Below are positions 26,479-35,512 of a DNA stretch of 64,000 bases, one piece after another. How positions within the stretch are numbered: position 1 is the first letter of the stretch; each line of letters starts with the position of its first letter. The notes under the pieces were generated by a model. It was not told the DNA's origin, made no database searches, and saw only the letters and a program-made list of their open reading frames with translations. Both the position numbers and the translations under genes were made by a program. This DNA is from Natronorubrum daqingense. Its GTDB lineage: Archaea > Halobacteriota > Halobacteria > Halobacteriales > Natrialbaceae. The stretch lies in contig NZ_CP019327.1 in the NCBI RefSeq assembly GCF_001971705.1, positions 1,054,001 through 1,118,000 on the forward strand, in the 5' to 3' direction.

Positions 26479-27906
26479 TTACTCCGCAGGTCTGACCTTG
26501 AACCCGTAGCGTGTCACGCCCTCTTGGGTGTAGACGCGTCGAATCGTCGTCTCGATCCGATCGCCGACGGCGAACGCATCGGGTGCTGCGTCAGTTCCCA
26601 TCGCCGCAATACTGGCCGTTTCGTCGCCATCTCCCGACTCGAGGGCGACGATTGCGGCCGCGTAGTCACCGGAACGACCCTGCTGCTCGGCGAACTCGGG
26701 TGGTGCACCGCCCTGTGAAATCGTCGTCACCGCCTCGATTTCTCCCTCGCCGGAGAGGTGAACTGGTTCGTACTCCTCGAGAGCGTTACAGTCCGCACAC
26801 GCTCCTTCCGGCGGGAACGCGAGCGAGCCACACTCGGGACAGCGGCCGGCCTCGAGGGTATAGCGCTGGGGAATCGACCGGTGCCACGAGGGGACGCTCA
26901 CGTACGCACCCCCGCCCGAGGGCGGACCGGTCGTGACGACACCACGTTGGCGCAGGTACTCCGCGTAGGACAGTGATTCGTCGCGCTCGAGTGTCGTCTC
27001 CGCGGGAACGTCTCCATCGACGTCGACGACGAAGGCGTCCGCACCCGCGCCGCTACCGTGGGAGACGCCGAGTATGCGCTCGTAGCCGTCCTCGAGCGCG
27101 CTGACCAGCGAGACGGGGACGCTCGCCGCGCCGAGGTCGCCGAGTTCGTGGACTGTTGCCGCTGCTTGGATCTCGTCCGTTCCGACGCCCGCCGCCCCCG
27201 CTGCGCGGTAGGGGAGTTTGCCGTCTGGTGCCTGAATCGCCACGGCCGTCGGATCGGGATCGACCTCGAGTCCGGAGACTGCCCCGCCGATCGTTTCGGT
27301 GAACGCCGACCGGTCGTACTGCGTGACGCCGAGTCCCTGCGTTGCGTCCTCGCCGGTCGCTCGGAATCGCGTCCCGGGGTACGGCGTCGCGTACTCGGCA
27401 CGGTCGACGATCTCGGCGGGCCCGTCTCGCTCGATGACGAACGCGGCTGCGCCAGCCCCGGCAGCGTGATCGATCCCGTCATCCGGGTCGCCCTGTGGTG
27501 CGTCGGCCGCGACGACGAGTCCGGTCGATGCCTCGGCCTCGAGGGCATCCATTCCGGCCCAAAGTGCGCGGGTTCCGGCCCGCGTGCTGCCCGTAAAGAC
27601 GTGTCGCGTGGCGGAGTCGGAGACCTCGAGCATGGCGCCGAGCCGTGCGGTGAGGTCCTCCTCTGCGAGGGGCGGTGTCGAGGACGCAAATGCGAGCCAG
27701 TCGACCGTCTCGGGGTCGACGTCGGCCGCCTCGAGCGCGCGGTCGGCGGCCTCGTAGGCCATCGTCAGCGCGTCTTCGTCGGCAGCGGCGACGGCCTTCT
27801 CGGTGACGCCGGACGCCTGGAACTGGCCCCAGGCGTCCTGAAACGCTTCCGCGCTGATCCGGAACCGGGGCGCGTACGCACCGACGCCGGTAATTGCCGC
27901 CGTCAT
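26479..27906 (-). CDS. HMG-CoA-synthase-like/DUF35 fusion protein, catalytic residues replaced
   Basis: 475 aa. Residues 1-345 follow the thiolase-fold pattern of archaeal HMG-CoA synthase; residues 350-475 are a DUF35 protein (zinc ribbon Cys356/Cys359/Cys370/Cys373, then an OB fold). The catalytic Cys of HMG-CoA synthase (in ACYAGT) is Thr108 here (GSTRAGT), the His (FHQP) appears to be Gln, and the active-site Glu is not seen in FASSTPP. So it is probably a structural partner rather than an enzyme. Its ATG overlaps the stop of the thiolase by one base (TGATG). In methanogens thiolase, HMG-CoA synthase and DUF35 form one complex. Confidence 0.85.
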   Translation of the reverse strand: MTAAITGVGAYAPRFRISAEAFQDAWGQFQASGVTEKAVAAADEDALTMAYEAADRALEAADVDPETVDWLAFASSTPPLAEEDLTARLGAMLEVSDSATRHVFTGSTRAGTRALWAGMDALEAEASTGLVVAADAPQGDPDDGIDHAAGAGAAAFVIERDGPAEIVDRAEYATPYPGTRFRATGEDATQGLGVTQYDRSAFTETIGGAVSGLEVDPDPTAVAIQAPDGKLPYRAAGAAGVGTDEIQAAATVHELGDLGAASVPVSLVSALEDGYERILGVSHGSGAGADAFVVDVDGDVPAETTLERDESLSYAEYLRQRGVVTTGPPSGGGAYVSVPSWHRSIPQRYTLEAGRCPECGSLAFPPEGACADCNALEEYEPVHLSGEGEIEAVTTISQGGAPPEFAEQQGRSGDYAAAIVALESGDGDETASIAAMGTDAAPDAFAVGDRIETTIRRVYTQEGVTRYGFKVRPAE

Positions 27907-29090
27907 CAGGCGCTCACCTCCGTTTCCTGCTCGCGCTCAAAGATGTGAACAACGGACGCGCCACCGCTGCCGCCGACGTTGTGCGTGAGTCCGCGGGTCG
28001 GGTTCTCGACCTGGCGCTCGCCCGCAGCGCCGGAGAGCTGTTTGAACGCTTCGACGACCTGACCGGCACCCGTCGCGCCGATGGGGTGGCCCTTCGACTT
28101 GAGCCCGCCCGAAGTGTTGACCGGAATCTCACCGCCGAGTTCGGTCGCACCGGATTCGATCAGCTGTCCGGATTCACCTTTCTCACAGAAGCCGAGGTCC
28201 TCGTAGGCCAGCAACTCAGCGATGGCGAAACAGTCGTGGACCTCGGCGAAGTCGAGTTCCTCCGGCTCGATGTCGGCCATCTCGTAGGCCGTCTGCGCTG
28301 CGTGTTGGGTCGCGGGGACGCCGGTGTAGGAGTCGCGCTGGAAGAGACCCACGTTGTCGCTGCCCGCGCCGACGCCGGCGACGCGGATCGGATCGTCCGT
28401 GTAGTCGTCGACGACGTCCTCGCTGACGATCAGCGCACAGGCCGCGCCGTCGGAGGTCGGACAGCAGTGATAGAGGTTCAGCGGATCCGCGACGACCGGC
28501 GCGGACTGTGCGTCCTCGAGCGAGCACTCGAAGCCCAGTTGTGCGTGGGGGTTCTTCGCGCCGTTCGAGTGATTCTTGACGGCGACGCGAGAGAGGTGCT
28601 CGCGCGTGGTGTCGTACTCGTCCATGTGGACGCTGGCCATCTGGGCGTAGACGCCGGAGAAGGTGGTGCCCGAGAGGCGTTCCCACTCCGTCTCCCCGGA
28701 GACGCCGAGCCAGTACTTCGTCGCGTCGGAGCTCATGTCAGACATGATTTCGAACCCGCCAGCAAGGGCGACGTCGGCCATACCCGATTTGACGGCCTGG
28801 ACGGCCTGACGGGTGGCGAATCCACTCGCTGCGCAGGCGTTTTCGACCCGCGTACACGGCACGCCGTCGAGTCCGACGTGCTCGGTCACTGCTGGCCCCG
28901 AAAGGCCGAGTTGTCGCCCACCGACGCCGAGATTTCCAACGAACGCTTCGTCGATATCTCCCGTCTCGAGTCCGCCTGGTACGCTTTCCGTAGCCGCTTC
29001 GAACGCCGTTCGGAACAGCGACCGGTAGCTTTCCTCGGGGAAGGCCCCGTAGTCAGACTGCCCCGCGCCGACGAGGTATGCGTCTCGCAT
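27906..29090 (-). CDS. Thiolase (SCP2-like acetyl-CoA acyltransferase)
   Basis: 394 aa. The acyl-accepting Cys86 lies in NACAASG, His285 in VHDCFAIAE, and His335 in SKGHPIGATG; THNVGGSGG near the C-terminus takes the place of the second Cys of classical thiolases, as in the SCP2/archaeal type. It joins or splits acyl-CoA chains. The start at 29090 is preferred; a minus-strand CTTATTT at 29113-29119 lies 23-29 bases upstream. It is translationally coupled to the HMG-CoA-synthase-like/DUF35 gene, its likely complex partner. Confidence 0.9.
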   Translation of the reverse strand: MRDAYLVGAGQSDYGAFPEESYRSLFRTAFEAATESVPGGLETGDIDEAFVGNLGVGGRQLGLSGPAVTEHVGLDGVPCTRVENACAASGFATRQAVQAVKSGMADVALAGGFEIMSDMSSDATKYWLGVSGETEWERLSGTTFSGVYAQMASVHMDEYDTTREHLSRVAVKNHSNGAKNPHAQLGFECSLEDAQSAPVVADPLNLYHCCPTSDGAACALIVSEDVVDDYTDDPIRVAGVGAGSDNVGLFQRDSYTGVPATQHAAQTAYEMADIEPEELDFAEVHDCFAIAELLAYEDLGFCEKGESGQLIESGATELGGEIPVNTSGGLKSKGHPIGATGAGQVVEAFKQLSGAAGERQVENPTRGLTHNVGGSGGASVVHIFEREQETEVSA

Positions 29091-29305
29091 ATCCAAGGGT
29101 GTGCTCCCCGGTGTGAAATAAGTGCACACTTGTGGCGAATCGTGTACGGGGAAGGTGTCGGCGCCAGCACTGGTTCGTAACTCGAGACGGACTCGAGGTC
29201 GAGACGCTGTATTGGGATGCTACGCCGAATCAATCCGAGATTGCCCACGGGTTCGTTCACGTTTCGTCAGGGCATTCAAGCGTCTTGCTCGCGTGCAGCG
29301 GTTGT

Positions 29306-30310
29306 ATGTCCCGCGCGGCGGAACTCGTCACCGTCCTCGAGTCGATCGACTCGGTGGCGATCGTTTGTCACGACAACCCAGATCCTGACTGTCTCGCCAG
29401 TGCACTGGCACTCGAACGAATCGCAACCGATCACGGGGTGGAGGAGGTGACGATTACCTACGGCGGCGACATCTCTCACCAGCAAAATCGCGCGTTCGTC
29501 AACATGATCGACATCTCGCTCGAGTCGATCGAGCGCCTCGAGATTGACGACTACGACTGTATCGCGTTCGTCGATCACTCCCAGCCCGGATCGAACACGG
29601 AACTGCCGGCACAGATTACGCCCGATATCGTCGTCGATCACCATCCCGGCGAGCCGATCGAGGTCTCCTTCGAAGACATTCGTGCGGAAGTCGGCGCGAC
29701 GGCGACGATTTTCGTCGAGTACCTCTCCGAACTCGAGACGGAACTGACGACGCGACTGGCGTCGGCGCTCCTCTTTGCACTCCACCGCGAGCGACTGGAT
29801 TTCGTCCGCGCACCGACGATACGTGAGTACGAGGCTGCACTGACAGTCTATCCGGATGCCGACCTCGAGACGCTCGAGCAACTCTACGGGAGCGCGTTCT
29901 CGCCGGGAACGATCGACGCGATCGGTCACGCCATCGCGACTCGAGAACGGCGTGGCTCCTCACTCGCGGCGAGCGTCGGTAGAACGACCGAAACGGACGC
30001 GCTCCCGCAGGCGGCTGATTACTTGCTGAACCTCGAGGGCGTCGATACCGTCCTCGTCTACGGAATCATCGAAGACGCGATTCGACTCAGCGCGCGTTCG
30101 ATCGATCCGCGAGTACACATCGGTGAGACCCTCGATAGCGCCTTCGGCGACCTCGGACCCGTCGGCGGACACCACGACATGGCGGGCGGTCGTATCGGAC
30201 TCGGCCTCTTCGCCGACGATTCGAACGACACGGACGCGTTGCTCGCGTTCGCCGGCGGGCGACTTACTCGTCGCTTCTTCGACGCGCTGAACCTCGACGA
30301 TGACCGGTGA
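29306..30310 (+). CDS. DHH-family phosphoesterase (nanoRNase/RecJ-like)
   Basis: 334 aa. Motifs of the DHH superfamily: CHDNPDPDCLASALAL (metal-binding Asp residues), VDHS, VVDHHPGEP (the DHH motif) and a C-terminal DHHA1 domain ending GGHHDMAGGR. Members of this size degrade short oligonucleotides or cyclic dinucleotides. I chose the ATG at 29306 because upstream codons encode a basic, Cys-containing stretch and overlap the thiolase promoter. It is transcribed divergently from the thiolase gene. Confidence 0.88.
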   Translation: MSRAAELVTVLESIDSVAIVCHDNPDPDCLASALALERIATDHGVEEVTITYGGDISHQQNRAFVNMIDISLESIERLEIDDYDCIAFVDHSQPGSNTELPAQITPDIVVDHHPGEPIEVSFEDIRAEVGATATIFVEYLSELETELTTRLASALLFALHRERLDFVRAPTIREYEAALTVYPDADLETLEQLYGSAFSPGTIDAIGHAIATRERRGSSLAASVGRTTETDALPQAADYLLNLEGVDTVLVYGIIEDAIRLSARSIDPRVHIGETLDSAFGDLGPVGGHHDMAGGRIGLGLFADDSNDTDALLAFAGGRLTRRFFDALNLDDDR

Positions 30311-30391
30311 GGCCCCGCCAGTCGATCCGTGCGCACACCTGCTGGGGCGGCCGCCGGTCGTGGTCGACAGGGATTCGGCGTGGCATCTCGG

Positions 30392-30934
30392 TCACTCGAT
30401 ATCGATGGTGTGTGACCCACTGGTCGAGTCGCGTTTCGGGATGGTGACCGTCAAGATGCCGTTGTTGAGTGATGCCGTTACGTCGTCTGGATCGACTGGA
30501 TCTGGAAGCCGAATGCGACGACTGAACGATGTCACCTCTCGTTCGCGGCGAATGTACTCCGCCGTCGCGTCGGCCAGTTGTGTTCGCTCATCGCCTTCGG
30601 TCTCGTCGCCGACCTCCTCAGCAGTATCGGGTTCGTCATCGGTTTCGCGTCGTGGTGTTCGCACCTGCTCGCGCTCGCCACTGATCTCGAGCGTCTCCCC
30701 GCGGAGTCTCGTCTCGAGGTCGTCGGTCTCGAATCCGGGGACGTCGACGGTGACGACGAACGAATCGCCGTGATCGGCGAGATCCAGCCGTATCGCCGAC
30801 TCGCCGACGGAAAGATCGAGGTGGCTTCTGGTGTCGAACTCGGATTCCCAGGACCGGACGGCCGTCTCGAGTTGTCGATTCAATCGCTCGAGGAGTTCCT
30901 CGAGCCCCTCCAGTGGATTCGATCTGTCTTCCAT
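30392..30934 (-). CDS. Hsp20/alpha-crystallin small heat-shock protein
   Basis: 180 aa. The alpha-crystallin domain has the strand SFVVTVDVPGFETDDLETRL and the terminal SLNNGILTVTIPKRD, which fits the N-G-x-L-x-V-x-x-P-K family motif. An acidic, low-complexity insert (about residues 93-122, Glu/Asp/Thr-rich) interrupts the middle of the domain, unlike typical members. ATP-independent holdase for unfolding proteins. The start at 30934 is preferred over 30976, as the family N-terminus begins with an amphipathic helix (GLEELLERLN). Convergent with the DHH gene. Confidence 0.85.
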   Translation of the reverse strand: MEDRSNPLEGLEELLERLNRQLETAVRSWESEFDTRSHLDLSVGESAIRLDLADHGDSFVVTVDVPGFETDDLETRLRGETLEISGEREQVRTPRRETDDEPDTAEEVGDETEGDERTQLADATAEYIRREREVTSFSRRIRLPDPVDPDDVTASLNNGILTVTIPKRDSTSGSHTIDIE

Positions 30935-31083
30935 TGTTCTCGTGAGATGTTCACTACCAATCACAAAAAAGGCCACTCACAGCGTGAGTGAGCCTCTCTG
31001 CGTCGAATGTGTTGAACTGCGTGATTGCGGCAGAACCGAGGGAGGGGCTGGTCGTTTTTAGGCTCCTCGCCGTAGGAAGCGGT

Positions 31084-31764
31084 ATGGATTCAGCACTATT
31101 CGTCGTCAGCGAGGAAGGCTACTGGGGAGAGGAATGTATCGAACCGCTCGAGACGCTCTCGGATGCCGGACTCGAGATTACGGTCGCGACGCCGTCGGGT
31201 GGACCGCCGGAACTCGACGAGACGTCGGCCGACCCCGACGAGGTCGGGGAGGAAACCGCCGAGCACGTCCGAACGGTTCACGAGAACGACGAGCGATTGA
31301 ACGATCCGATTCCGACCGCGCGGGCGGACGCCGAGGCGTACGACGCCGTCGTCTTCCCCGGCGGCCACGGCACCGAGTGGGACGTCAACCAGGACAGTGA
31401 CGCCCGCAGACTCCTCCGCGACGCTGTCGCTGGTGACGACGGCAAGGCGCTCGTCGTCTGTCACGCCGTCGGCATTCTCGCGTTCGCTCGTGATAGTCAG
31501 GGCGCGTTCGTCGTCAACGGCCGCGACGTGACCGGCTTCCCGAACGAGTGGGAAGCAGACATCGTCGACGAGAACGACGTCATGCCGACCGGTCGAAAAC
31601 TCCCCTACTGGGTCGAGGACGAAGTGATCACCGCGGGCGGCAACTGGGACGCCGAACTCGAGGCGGACACGAGCGTCACCGTCGACGGTGACCTCGTTAC
31701 CGCCCGCGGTCCCGAATCCTCGAGTGCCGCAGCGCAGACGCTTCTCGAGGAACTGGACGCGTAA
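31084..31764 (+). CDS. DJ-1/PfpI family protein (glyoxalase III/chaperone type)
   Basis: 226 aa. The nucleophile elbow ALVVCHAVGIL carries Cys126-His127; FPGGHGTEWD and the N-terminal SEEGYWGEE region give the acidic partner, matching Hsp31/YajL-like members that remove glyoxal or repair glycated proteins. The C-terminal block WVEDEVITAGGNWD is family-typical. TTTTTA at 31055-31060, 24-29 bases upstream, fits a promoter. It is divergent from the small heat-shock gene, so both could share stress control. Confidence 0.88.
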   Translation: MDSALFVVSEEGYWGEECIEPLETLSDAGLEITVATPSGGPPELDETSADPDEVGEETAEHVRTVHENDERLNDPIPTARADAEAYDAVVFPGGHGTEWDVNQDSDARRLLRDAVAGDDGKALVVCHAVGILAFARDSQGAFVVNGRDVTGFPNEWEADIVDENDVMPTGRKLPYWVEDEVITAGGNWDAELEADTSVTVDGDLVTARGPESSSAAAQTLLEELDA

Positions 31765-31884
31765 GGTTCGTACTCGCTCGGTTTGCTCTCGATCGTCCGT
31801 CCGTCTGTCATCCGTGACGTGTCGTCTTCGATACGAACATCTCAGCGGTTGCTGGACGGAATACGAGCGCTATTGTGGATCGTG

Positions 31885-32181
31885 CTACGCCGATTCGATT
31901 CGAATTTCGCCGTCGGCACGAACGGTGATCAGGCAGTCGTTGTACTCGAAAATGAGCGCCCCCTCGGATCGTACCCCGTTCGATCGGGGTTCGAACAGTC
32001 GCTCGAGCGCGTCGGTGTTGATAGTGTAGTGGAGAGGCTCGAGTTCGGTCACCTCCTCGTTGCAAAACGTCGCAACGGCGGTGACGATAGTCACGCTCAG
32101 CGGTTCGGAGTCGAGTTGATCGTACTGCACAGTGTCGTACTCCGCCGAGTGTGCAGTCTGTGGTGATGTCATCTCTGTCAT
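31885..32181 (-). CDS. HalOD1 output-domain protein
   Basis: 98 aa. The segment from about residue 25 to the end (PLSVTIVTAVATFCNEEVTELEPLHYTINTDALERLF and a terminal EYNDCLITVRADGEIRI) is the haloarchaeal output domain 1, a small beta-rich domain found in response regulators and alone. A free-standing copy like this is likely a signalling or regulatory adaptor, function not established. It is 114 bases downstream of the large PAS/GAF regulator gene's position, in the same orientation, and could respond to it. Confidence 0.85.
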   Translation of the reverse strand: MTEMTSPQTAHSAEYDTVQYDQLDSEPLSVTIVTAVATFCNEEVTELEPLHYTINTDALERLFEPRSNGVRSEGALIFEYNDCLITVRADGEIRIESA

Positions 32182-32295
32182 GTAGTTTTGCGCACCCCCA
32201 GTGCGGTCAATGGGAACTCAACTGTCGTTCACCGTTCACACTAAAGAGCCTACTCGTTAATTGAGTAGCCGTCAGTCCAAACTGGGGTTAACTGA

Positions 32296-35200
32296 TTAAC
32301 CTTCGGACACCGTTTCGTCGAATATCGTCGCGAACAGCTTCTGCTCTACGGCTCTGACGTGCTTGTGGAACGCAGGCGGCGAGATCTCGAGTGAATCGGC
32401 CAGTTCGTCACCGTTCGTGTGACGCGGCCACTCGAAGTATCCGCCGTGGTACGCCGTTTGAACGACCTCCTGTTGTCTGTCGGTGAGTTCCGCGAGCAAC
32501 GCGTTGCGCGCAGCGACGTCGATCGTCGGCTGTGTCGTCGACTGTTCTCGGCGTGCGACCATCGACGCCGAGAACCCACGTCGATTCAGGCCGGAGAGGA
32601 GCTCTCTCACCTCGATGGATTGGGGAACCTCGATAGTGGCTCGCGTCTCGTCGTCCGTTGCGACGAACGTCCGCAACGTTCCACCGTCGGTGTCGACGAC
32701 CGAACCGAGAAACGGCTCCGAACACTGCAGCTGGAGCAAAGTTTCGTCCTCGGATTCGGCGATAATCGAAGCGTCGTGGATCCCCTCGAGTGAGCGAAGG
32801 TCACTCGAGTGCTCGGTCACCGCATCGGAGTTGGCGACGGCGAAAACCGTCGGCTCCCCGTCGTCTCGAATCGTCGCTCCCTCGAACGTCAGCCGTGTTT
32901 CGAGCGCGCCGGCGAGGCGACGAAACAGCGAGTCGCCGGTGAGTTCGACCTCGAGTTCGACGGTGTCGACGCCACTGTCGGCGAGCGCGGTTTTTCGTTT
33001 GGTGGCGGTGATCGCGTACGCGATCGTTTCGCCGAGTTCGGCGAGCGTGTCACGCAGCGGTTCGTCGAACGCGTCGCGGTCGTCACCGTAAATGGCGACG
33101 ACGCCGTAAAGAAAGTCGTCGTAGACGATCGGAACGGCGTAGACCGACTGATAGTTTCGCGAGAGCGCTTCGACGCGCCAGGTTCCATCGCGCACGGAGT
33201 CAGCGATGTTTTCGGCGTAGGTCGGCGTTCGCGTTCGCGCTGTCCGGCCCGCTGGTTCGGCCGCGGAGTCGTCGACGGTCGTCACCGAAATTGTGTCGAG
33301 GTACGTACGTTCTCGACCAGCACTAGCTTGTGGTTCGAGTTGGTGGCCACCCGGATCCGGCTCGCCGAACCAGACGAACGAACACTCCTCGAGGGCTGCG
33401 AGACGCTCGCAGATGCCGCGTTCGATTTCCGATCGATCGTCGGCCATCAACAGCAACTGCTCGATATCCTGTCTGACCGTATTCGCCTCGTTCAACTGCT
33501 CGAGGTGGATATTTTGTCGTTTGAGCGTGCGTTCGCGGCCGTGAAGTCGACGCGTTCTGGAGATCCGGTCGAGCGCGGCTTCGGCGGTCGTCGCGAAGAG
33601 TTGGGCTAGTTCGTACGTCTCGTCGTCGTAGTGGTTCGTCTCGGTCTCGAAGGCGACGAGGACGCCGTGTTCACCGATCGGAACGTACAGCCCGCTTCGA
33701 GCGCGGTCGGGATATGTCCCGCCGGTATCCGTCCGGTCGTCGACGAGTGTTGGTGTCCCGTCGACGAACGTCTGCCACACGAGTCCGTCGTCGGGAGTGT
33801 GCTCCTCGGGCTGACCGAAGTTCGTTTCGAAGGCGTGTGAGTACGCCGCCGGGACGAGTTCGTTGTGGTGGTCGTCGAAGCGATAGACGACGCTCTCGAT
33901 ATCGAGGACGTCGCTCGCGACGTCGACCATGTACTCACACGCGGCCTGTTTCGACTCGACCGTCAGCAAGTGATTCGTCGCCTCGTGGAGGGCGTTGAGC
34001 GCCTCCTGGTACTGCGCACGCTCGGTGACGTCGACCGCGATGCCGATGACGCGTTCGACGGTTCCATCATCCGTCACCGGCCGCCACCACGATTCGAAAA
34101 CTCGGTCGTCGAGGCGGATCTGCGAGTGCGACTGTTCGCCCCCTATTGCGGCATCCGTATCCGAGAGAACGGTCGGGTGGTCGCTGAAAATTTCGAAAAT
34201 CGACTCGCCGACGACGTCGTCGGAGAGTCGCTCGACTTTCTCGAGGCCGCGACCCTCTGCGAGCAAAATCGTCCCGTCCGTTTCGTGGACGAACAGGATC
34301 ACCGGGAGATTTTGAACGAGTATCTCGAGTCGCTCCGTTCGCTCTCTGAGCGCTCGTTCGCGTTCGATGCGCTCGGTCACGTCGGTAAAGTAGACCGCAA
34401 TGCCGGAGGAGGAGGGATACATTCGGGCGCTGTACCACGTCTCCATCGGTTCGTAGTATCGCTCGATGGAGACCGCTTCGCGCGTTTCCATGGCTTCGAC
34501 CGCTGCCGACTGAAACGCCGTCCCCAGAATATTCGGGAAGAGATCGTAAATCTTGACGCCGAGGACGGTCTCCGGATCGACGTCGAAGAGTGCTGCCGCG
34601 TGGTCGTTGATGTGGGTGAACCGCCACTCCGAATCGAGCGTGTAGAACGCGTCGCCGACCCGTTCCATCGCTTCGTCTAACTCCTGTTCCGCCTGGTGAA
34701 GGGCCGTAATATCGCGAATCGATGCGACGATACCGTTGATATCCTCGTCCTCGAGCCAATTAGTCAGCGTGGCTTCGTGGATGTACCAGTCGCCGTTCGC
34801 GTGTCGACACCGGTACGTCAGCCGTTTCGTCGTTCCGTATGGTTCCTCACAGAGTTCCTCGAACGCGGCTTCGACCATTGCGACGTCTTCTGCGTGGACG
34901 GCGTCGGTGAGGTGGCTGTCACGTAACTCGTCGGCGTCGTACCCACCGACTCGTTCGACCGACGGTTCGACGTAGGTGATCGTTCCGTTCGAGTTGGCAA
35001 CGACGATGAGGTCCGACGACTGTTCGATCAACGCCTGGTACCACCGTCGCTGTCGCTGAATGGTTCGGGTTTTAGCGCCCAGTGTGGCGGCCTGTTGGAC
35101 GCGATGGGCGAGCATCGAGGACTCGATGGGGAGCGTCTTCCGAACGAAATCCGTCGCACCGTCTGTCCGAAGTCGTTCGAGTGGGACTGCGTTCAGGTCG

Positions 35201-35442
35201 TCGATGGCGTAGACGACCGGACACGCGTCGCTGACCGTGGTGAGAACCTCGCGTTCGTCCGTCACGAGACAATCTGTCGCGTCGAGCCTGTCCATCTCGA
35301 GGTCCGTAGCCGGGGGGAGTGGACCGTCGACGATGATGGAATCCGCCGAGAGCTCCGTCGCTGCTTGGTGGAGCCACGGCGACGAGCCAACGACGAGCGC
35401 GCGAACGTGGACCGGTTCGGGACCCTCGAGTCTTCGGTCCAT
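32296..35442 (-). CDS. Large PAS/GAF sensor with Bat-type HTH (bacterio-opsin activator-like)
   Basis: 1048 aa. From N- to C-terminus: a degenerate receiver-like domain (about 1-105; LVVGSSPWLHQA), three PAS domains (about 130-260, 262-385, 395-510; WYQALIEQSSDLI, AFYTLDSEWRFTHIN), a GAF domain (about 520-660), a second GAF-like domain with NAF-like RTDTGG... features (about 690-850), a Bat-specific domain, and the C-terminal HTH_10 (LTDRQQEVVQTAYHGGYFEWPR). It is a one-component sensor-regulator: it lacks a histidine kinase. Minus-strand TTTTTA at 35466-35471 precedes the ATG by 24-29 bases. Confidence 0.9.
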   Translation of the reverse strand: MDRRLEGPEPVHVRALVVGSSPWLHQAATELSADSIIVDGPLPPATDLEMDRLDATDCLVTDEREVLTTVSDACPVVYAIDDLNAVPLERLRTDGATDFVRKTLPIESSMLAHRVQQAATLGAKTRTIQRQRRWYQALIEQSSDLIVVANSNGTITYVEPSVERVGGYDADELRDSHLTDAVHAEDVAMVEAAFEELCEEPYGTTKRLTYRCRHANGDWYIHEATLTNWLEDEDINGIVASIRDITALHQAEQELDEAMERVGDAFYTLDSEWRFTHINDHAAALFDVDPETVLGVKIYDLFPNILGTAFQSAAVEAMETREAVSIERYYEPMETWYSARMYPSSSGIAVYFTDVTERIERERALRERTERLEILVQNLPVILFVHETDGTILLAEGRGLEKVERLSDDVVGESIFEIFSDHPTVLSDTDAAIGGEQSHSQIRLDDRVFESWWRPVTDDGTVERVIGIAVDVTERAQYQEALNALHEATNHLLTVESKQAACEYMVDVASDVLDIESVVYRFDDHHNELVPAAYSHAFETNFGQPEEHTPDDGLVWQTFVDGTPTLVDDRTDTGGTYPDRARSGLYVPIGEHGVLVAFETETNHYDDETYELAQLFATTAEAALDRISRTRRLHGRERTLKRQNIHLEQLNEANTVRQDIEQLLLMADDRSEIERGICERLAALEECSFVWFGEPDPGGHQLEPQASAGRERTYLDTISVTTVDDSAAEPAGRTARTRTPTYAENIADSVRDGTWRVEALSRNYQSVYAVPIVYDDFLYGVVAIYGDDRDAFDEPLRDTLAELGETIAYAITATKRKTALADSGVDTVELEVELTGDSLFRRLAGALETRLTFEGATIRDDGEPTVFAVANSDAVTEHSSDLRSLEGIHDASIIAESEDETLLQLQCSEPFLGSVVDTDGGTLRTFVATDDETRATIEVPQSIEVRELLSGLNRRGFSASMVARREQSTTQPTIDVAARNALLAELTDRQQEVVQTAYHGGYFEWPRHTNGDELADSLEISPPAFHKHVRAVEQKLFATIFDETVSEG

Positions 35443-35512
35443 AATTCCTCTGTGTCGGGAATGGGTAAAAACCTCCTGTTGACGATGCAATAGATTCAGC
35501 GTAGAAGAACGT

